This document shows positions 12,579 through 18,600 of a stretch of 22,082 bases of DNA, piece after piece. A program made the position numbers and the translations under genes. The stretch spans positions 7,286 through 29,367 of the forward strand of contig JAOXYB010015965.1 of NCBI GenBank assembly GCA_028565635.1, in the 5' to 3' direction. Numbering within the stretch: position 1 is the first letter of the stretch; the number at the start of each line of letters is the position of its first letter. This DNA comes from Phoronis ovalis. Lineage: Eukaryota > Phoronida > Phoronidae. Under the pieces are notes generated by a model. The model made no database searches. It was not told where the DNA came from and saw only the letters and a list, made by a program, of their open reading frames with translations.

Positions 12579-12658
12579 GTTTAAATGGCAGTTATATAAC
12601 AAATTTACCTGCAGGCGCCAATTTGAATGTGTCGTGGCATCTATCTTATCCACACAGG
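12579..12658 (+). CDS. Exon 1 (first visible): AA15/chitin-binding-4-like domain, part 1
   Basis: The acceptor TTTTCACAG precedes 12579 and the donor GTAGGT follows 12658. The exon starts with two bases of a split codon and ends on a full codon. It encodes residues 1-26, including NLPAGANLNVSWHLSYPHR. A glycine-flanked beta strand followed by W-H-L-x-Y-P-H-R is recognisable from invertebrate chitin-binding type-4-like proteins. The split first codon proves that at least one upstream exon exists; I could not find it between here and the axis. Confidence 0.82.
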
Positions 12659-15600
12659 GTAGGTATTAATAAACATCTGTTTCTAGAGTCCATGTTGGTG
12701 AATCATTAGATGTAATATGAAACTGCCTATATTTGACCTCAATTATATTTTGAAGTGAGTTCCTTTCGTATAGCAAGTAAACATTTGATCTTACAACATG
12801 ATCATGTCACGTTAATGCTTCATTTAACACTATATTAACACCTATGACATTTACGAACGATCTTTTCAGCTTAAAATAATATCTTCTCGGTTGATATGAC
12901 TTGCAAGGTTTCCGCAAATAATGTGTCAGGACTTTATAAAGCTTAATCTGGCATAATGATCGAACCGATTTCCTTAACAGTACCAACTTCAAGTATCTTC
13001 ACCAGCGTCACCTGGTGGAAGGGATCTGTATTACTTATTCACTTTATCATTTAACATTATCTGCAATTCAATATGAAATATATGAATATTCATAAAAACA
13101 AAAAAAAATATCCCTTATTGCAGGGTGGCTACCGTCTAGAAATACTTTCTGACAATGGTACGGTTTTATATCAGCTTGCTCCTGCACTAAATACTAGTTG
13201 GACAGGACTCAACGATTCTACGTAAGTATGTCTGGAAGGGTCGTTGTCGCAAGGGATACTACAGAAATGTACCCGGGGTACATTAACGTATACAGACATG
13301 TACCTCATATTTACAGTTTCCCATAACCGTACCGGCCTTTTTGCTATACGTACCCGGCTGGCAAGATCTCGTTCATAGTAGCGCATGCCAACACGAGGTC
13401 AACATTTAATTTATTGCTCAAATCCCTTGTAAAAAGCATTTTCTGTAAGCATATTGTATTTCATAAACATTGCAGATTCCTAAGAGAGTAAAAATGATGA
13501 TAAATTGGTATATCAATTTCTCAAATGGCCTAAATTTGATAGTGAATGCTGATCCAATTTTAGCGGGTATTGGTCACGTGACCCGGATATTAAACCACTG
13601 TAAACAAACCCACAAAAAGCTTCCAATTTCTATTAAATGTTTATGTCGTGCATTTCAAGTATACCAGACTTAATCATTTTTTGTTTGCAAAACATACCTA
13701 GCAAAAAGATAGGTGATATTATCACGTGAAAAGGTAATTGAGACAAATAGTATTTTACAATGTGGAAATAGGGGTGGAGCTTAACTTGTGATTTCACAGG
13801 TCAACCGTTCATAAAATGATCTCCATGTAATAAATCACAGGTGTTCTAACCAATAGGCTGGAGTAATTTAGCATATAAACAAAGAATAATTGACATATAA
13901 GTTGAACTAAAAACAAACTGGGCCATCTCAGATCAGGTGTACCTAGGATCGCGATTCTATTTGGAATGGAAGGCCTGTAAAGAAGATAAATCAAATTTGC
14001 AATAAGGTATTAATTAGACTGGACTCAGTGTGAATAATGCAATTTGTATCATTAAATATTTTGTTTACTCAAATTGCCTAAAGTGATTTTTTTTTTCTCA
14101 AATTGTCTACAGTGATGATAAATTGTACTTTTTCAACTGTGTAACTTATATTTAGTCATATTTAAATTTTGATAGTTCGATACCATAGGCCCGAAAACCC
14201 CAATTTTATATCTTTTTATTTTCAGCACTAATAATGATCAATTTATTGATAGCATTGTTATAAATGACGAAATATGAGGAAAATTATCAAAATTGTCAAC
14301 TATCAATATATTAAATCCTTATATAATTAGTCTTTCCTCAGCCTGTGGACAGGCTAAATAAGGTATTTGCAAGAATTTTATTTTGCTACACCCAGGTCCC
14401 TCTAGATAATTATATTACCTTTATTTTACAGTTTGTTTTGTGAAAATCCATCCGGTAGAAGTTGCTCCAGAGCGAAAATAATATCCCCCTAAAAATCACA
14501 AGAATTAAAATGTTCCATTTTTTTGCGCACGTGAGCCAATTTCACCGTAAAAAATATATTTCAATTTCATACTTTTTTTTACTCACAAATATTTGTTATG
14601 TAAAGTTTAGTACTTTGCGGACAATTTCCGCAAGGCGGAACTCTTCTAGCCCCATTAGGAAGTCATTAATATTTTTGCAAAACTTTCCGTGAGCGGAATT
14701 CTCGCTCTTACATGCGATATTTCCCTTTTCTGAGTACATACTGCATGAAGTATGTACTGCATGTAAATACTGCATGAAGTACGGTTTTGGGTAGTTGATA
14801 ATTTAGAGGTACATGTCTGTATACGTCTGTATATTTCTGTGGTACCCCTTACGATAACGAACCTTTCAGCGTAAGTTTCATTACTGCACGACCTTAAATT
14901 AGTGGCACAAAGATAAACTTTTAAGTTATTAAAATAAGTTACAGGCTTATCAAATGTTGCACTAGCCAACTTCGTTATCTTAACCAGCAGAATATTTTTA
15001 ATTTTATTAGACTAAAGAAATAGTGGGCGGTATTTTTTGTTCTTAAGTAATTCCTCCCAGAAAGTAAATCTATACATGGCCTGAAATGTCAGACATTTGT
15101 CGGGTATATTATAGTGCTCAACTTCAAGAGGTTACATTACCCCCTGGATTCCTATGTGATAGCTGTGTTCTTAGACTTCGGAGGCAGGCGGCTGAATGGT
15201 CTGCTGGAGCTGCTGGTTACATATTCTGGAGCTGTGCAGATATCCGAATTGTAAATGGTAGGTATTATATATGCTTCATGCTATAATGCAAGCGATATTT
15301 ACCAATGTAATTCTAGTATGTGTTACCTGGTAGCTGTGCTATTTTACCGGTAGTCGTAGAAGTTTGACTTTTATGCGTATTTTTTGCAATATTCCTTGAG
15401 TTATAAGTGATAGCTATAATGTGTATTTCATGTGATATTCTTCAAAATATTTATCTGGTAGGTGAACACAGGAGGTGCACAGCACGTGGAAATCATGGCA
15501 CTTTAATTTATTTGGCCGAAAAGGTGTCATGATAAGTGATATTTCCTGTTTAATATTTTGGGATTACACCGGTCATAGCAAACAGATACCTTGATCTCTA

Positions 15601-18600
15601 ATTATTTTATAAAGGCACAAAATACGTATATTCTATAGTTGAGATATGTATCTTTGATTAATTTCTACATGTTTATAAATTTTACTATCAATGATAATTT
15701 CAATGTTTTGATATTTCCCCCCTTACACTGTATAACTAATCTCTTGTTTTAGAATCTTCATTTACCTCCGATTGCTCTGGTCACGGCAACGTCGCAAACG
15801 GAAAATGCGAATGTGAAAAGTTATACTCTGGTGACAACTGTGAAAATAAAGGTGAGAATTTTACTATATTTTAGCTCATTTGGTCCTTGTGCTTTCGTCA
15901 TCGTAACGTTCTAAAAATGATGTAACGTACACGTGCTATACAGATCACAGGGACTTTTAGATGAGAATTTCGCTTATGCAGACATTTGGTCTGATGGAAT
16001 GAACTAAACCCAATCACTCCTTAAACAATAGCAGTTAAACTATATCCCATTTCGGAATATAGTTACTTATTGAACAATTAAGTTTTTAAAATTATTGTTA
16101 TATCTTAACACATATGATTATGAAAACTGTCCCTTCTCCCAGTCGATATGCATATATAATATAGTCTTTACAAATACAGCCCAGTCTTTATAAAGTGCTC
16201 GCGTATATACAACGACAACTTGTCTACAGGCCAGTTAAGTTAATATGTACAATTAGTAAAACATTAAAAACAGCAACATGTGCACATCGTCTGCTTATAA
16301 AGGGCAGTGTTCGTAGCTCCATTAGACGTCTTTTATAGACACCTTTGACTACATTATGATGGCGCCATTGTGAAACCTCGGAACTTGGTTTATTTCTAAA
16401 CTTAAACAATACAGCAATTCAACGATTTTTCAAAGACATCTTACGAGCCATATTACTCAATAATCGACACTATACTTTACAAGTTAACTAACATTGTGTT
16501 CGCGGCTGTACTCTATTGGATATGATTAACTTTAAATAAAACATTCTTGTGATAAATCTATTACACGTTAGATATGTTGCCTATGTATTGTCTACCTTTT
16601 ATTCAGACGAATGTGTGGATAATGCAGACTGCGTACATGGTGAATGTATTGACATCAAGTCGACGGTTTACCCAAAGAAGCAATGTTACTGTATGGCCGG
16701 CTGGATGGGTGAGGGATGCAACACGAGTAAGTCATGTCTAATGATTCCCACTTTATTTCAGCCCGTTTTTATTTTGATTACGATAACAAATGGTGCTGGA
16801 ATATAACTTGTACTATATGAGCTTTGAATATTGTATGGTAAACTGACACTACGTAAAGTTCACACGTAAAACTTAAATACATTCAACTACATGATGTGTT
16901 GATTTGTTCTGCTTCTAGCGTCCAGTATCGATACAGTCATCGTTTCGTATGACGATTATATGTATAGACAACTTCGAGCAAATGAGTATGATCTCTACTG
17001 GAAGGTCCTTCCTGAGGTGAGTTATATTAAATAACTGCAATACTTTTTTGTAATAATATGGATTCCTCACTGATGTTCAGTGACCCTCTATTAGGTCTTC
17101 TCCTGAGGCATGTTCAGCTTCTGCTGGAAGCATTCAGATGACAATATGGACAAATCATGATGAAAGCATAAATAAGCACACATTTAATGGTAAAACAACT
17201 ATTTTGAATACATAATCGATACATGTACAGAAGAGGTAATAATCTGCAAACGCTGTGTCGAAACATATATTTATACACCGCATTCGATAATAAATATGGA
17301 AAATACATTTCTGCATTCATAACTATTTTATTTATTACTGTGAAATACGTACAAGTGCGTGCAAAGGAAAATAATCTTGAAAAATAAAGCAACACAATAT
17401 TTGAATTTGAACTGAATTACCGCTTTTGACATATACAAATATTGTTCACCTTTATATATTACTTTTTTATATAGGTATTCTGCTTAATTAAATACAATTT
17501 TCTTATCACAACCTTATCACAAGACATTCGAGTTCAGAAAGAGGCTATACAGAAATGTTAGTCTTTATTCTTGAAATTGCACATCCTTCTACAGTAACTA
17601 CACACGACAATGTCCTGCTTGTTATAGCTTGAAGAAATCGATGTCGTTATGAGGGTTAAATCTTCAACTTGGGTGGCTTTGGGATGGAAGCCTAATACAA
17701 TCACTCCACAATGTCAGCGTTTCCCTGTCACGAGTAGCTCACCACTGACTGTAGGTGAACCGGAGCCCACTAGTGAAGTAGAAGCTGGAGGAACTTCTGA
17801 ACCAGAAGCAGAAGCAACCCCAGAATCTGAAGCGGTAAACACTACTGCCGAACCTGAAAAAACAAGTAAGACTGTGCGACGTGGTTAAATAGTAATGGGA
17901 AACGATAGGTAGCTCGATTAATCCGGTCACTTGTGTAATTTACAAAAGTAAGCTGGTAAAATGGCGTCTACACAAAATATATAGCTAGAATTTGATCTAC
18001 TCTCAGTAATGATATCTTGTTACACGGTGCTTTTCTCTCTTTTCGCCAGAAACGGATTACAATGGTAAATTCATTGGCAGTTTTAAAAATGTCACCCACG
18101 GGTTGTCCGGAGAAGTGTTCGCAGTGGATGCCGACACCATTCGAATTGTAAACTTCAACTATGACGGCGAAGGTCCAGGTAATTTATTTTATCATTTGCA
18201 TGTTTTAACGAGTACCTATTTAATTGTAGTAAAACCAAACAAAATGTCAATTCAAGCCATAATTTGAAGTGTGAAATAATGACATCTTGAGCTGGTGTCT
18301 AATTAAGTTTCACTTAATTTGCTTATTAAAAACGAAATTATAAAGAAACTATTCCACTACTGGTAAGATTGCACGATTAATTAAGCTGCTGATTCCCCGA
18401 CATATATTATTTAAGGCTCTATATTTCATTAGTGTTAGCTGCTTTCTATTTTATCAGGTGACAAAATAAGTTTACGGGTTTTAATCACACGGGTAATAGA
18501 GTGCTTGTTATGGGACCGTTGGCCCCTAAGCCCCTGTAAGCAATATGTTGATTAAAATGGTAACTTTCTTTAGCTTTAAAAATCCATTAACTGTAAATGT

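Larger units (their letters stand above)
13222..15114 (+). other. Intron 2 (mirror 6969-8861)
   Basis: The largest intron, 1,893 bp. It holds the diverged inverted repeat copies, the short direct repeats and the hairpin listed separately. Short frames of 61-104 codons on both strands have no domain, conserved composition or start context, and I take them as chance. Confidence 0.75.

Noticed and set aside
9425-12658. A shared bidirectional promoter between two head-to-head genes
   Set aside because: Exon 1 is internal (split codon, acceptor upstream), so the central region is intronic in both copies; no core promoter or first exon is visible.
13800-13870. A second tRNA-like A-box (GGTTAGAACACC on the - strand) in intron 2
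   Set aside because: No matching B box or tRNA fold at the right distance; resemblance too short to support.
14736-14783. TACATAC/GTATGTA hairpin and repeated TACTGCATG motifs as a regulatory element
   Set aside because: Short, low-complexity and intronic; nothing ties it to a function.
14655-14969. 104-codon - strand frame in intron 2
   Set aside because: It overlaps dispersed repeat copy B and short ATGCAG/TACTTCATG repeats, with no domain or coding-like composition; chance ORF.
15086-15114. Starting exon 3, or a separate gene, at the ATG at 15086
   Set aside because: The spliced acceptor at 15113-15114 gives correct phase and domain continuity with exon 2; the ATG is intronic and lies mid-domain.
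17739-17930. 63-codon - strand frame opposite exon 7, rich in F/R/S
   Set aside because: It is the antisense shadow of the Glu/Ser/Pro/Thr-rich linker.
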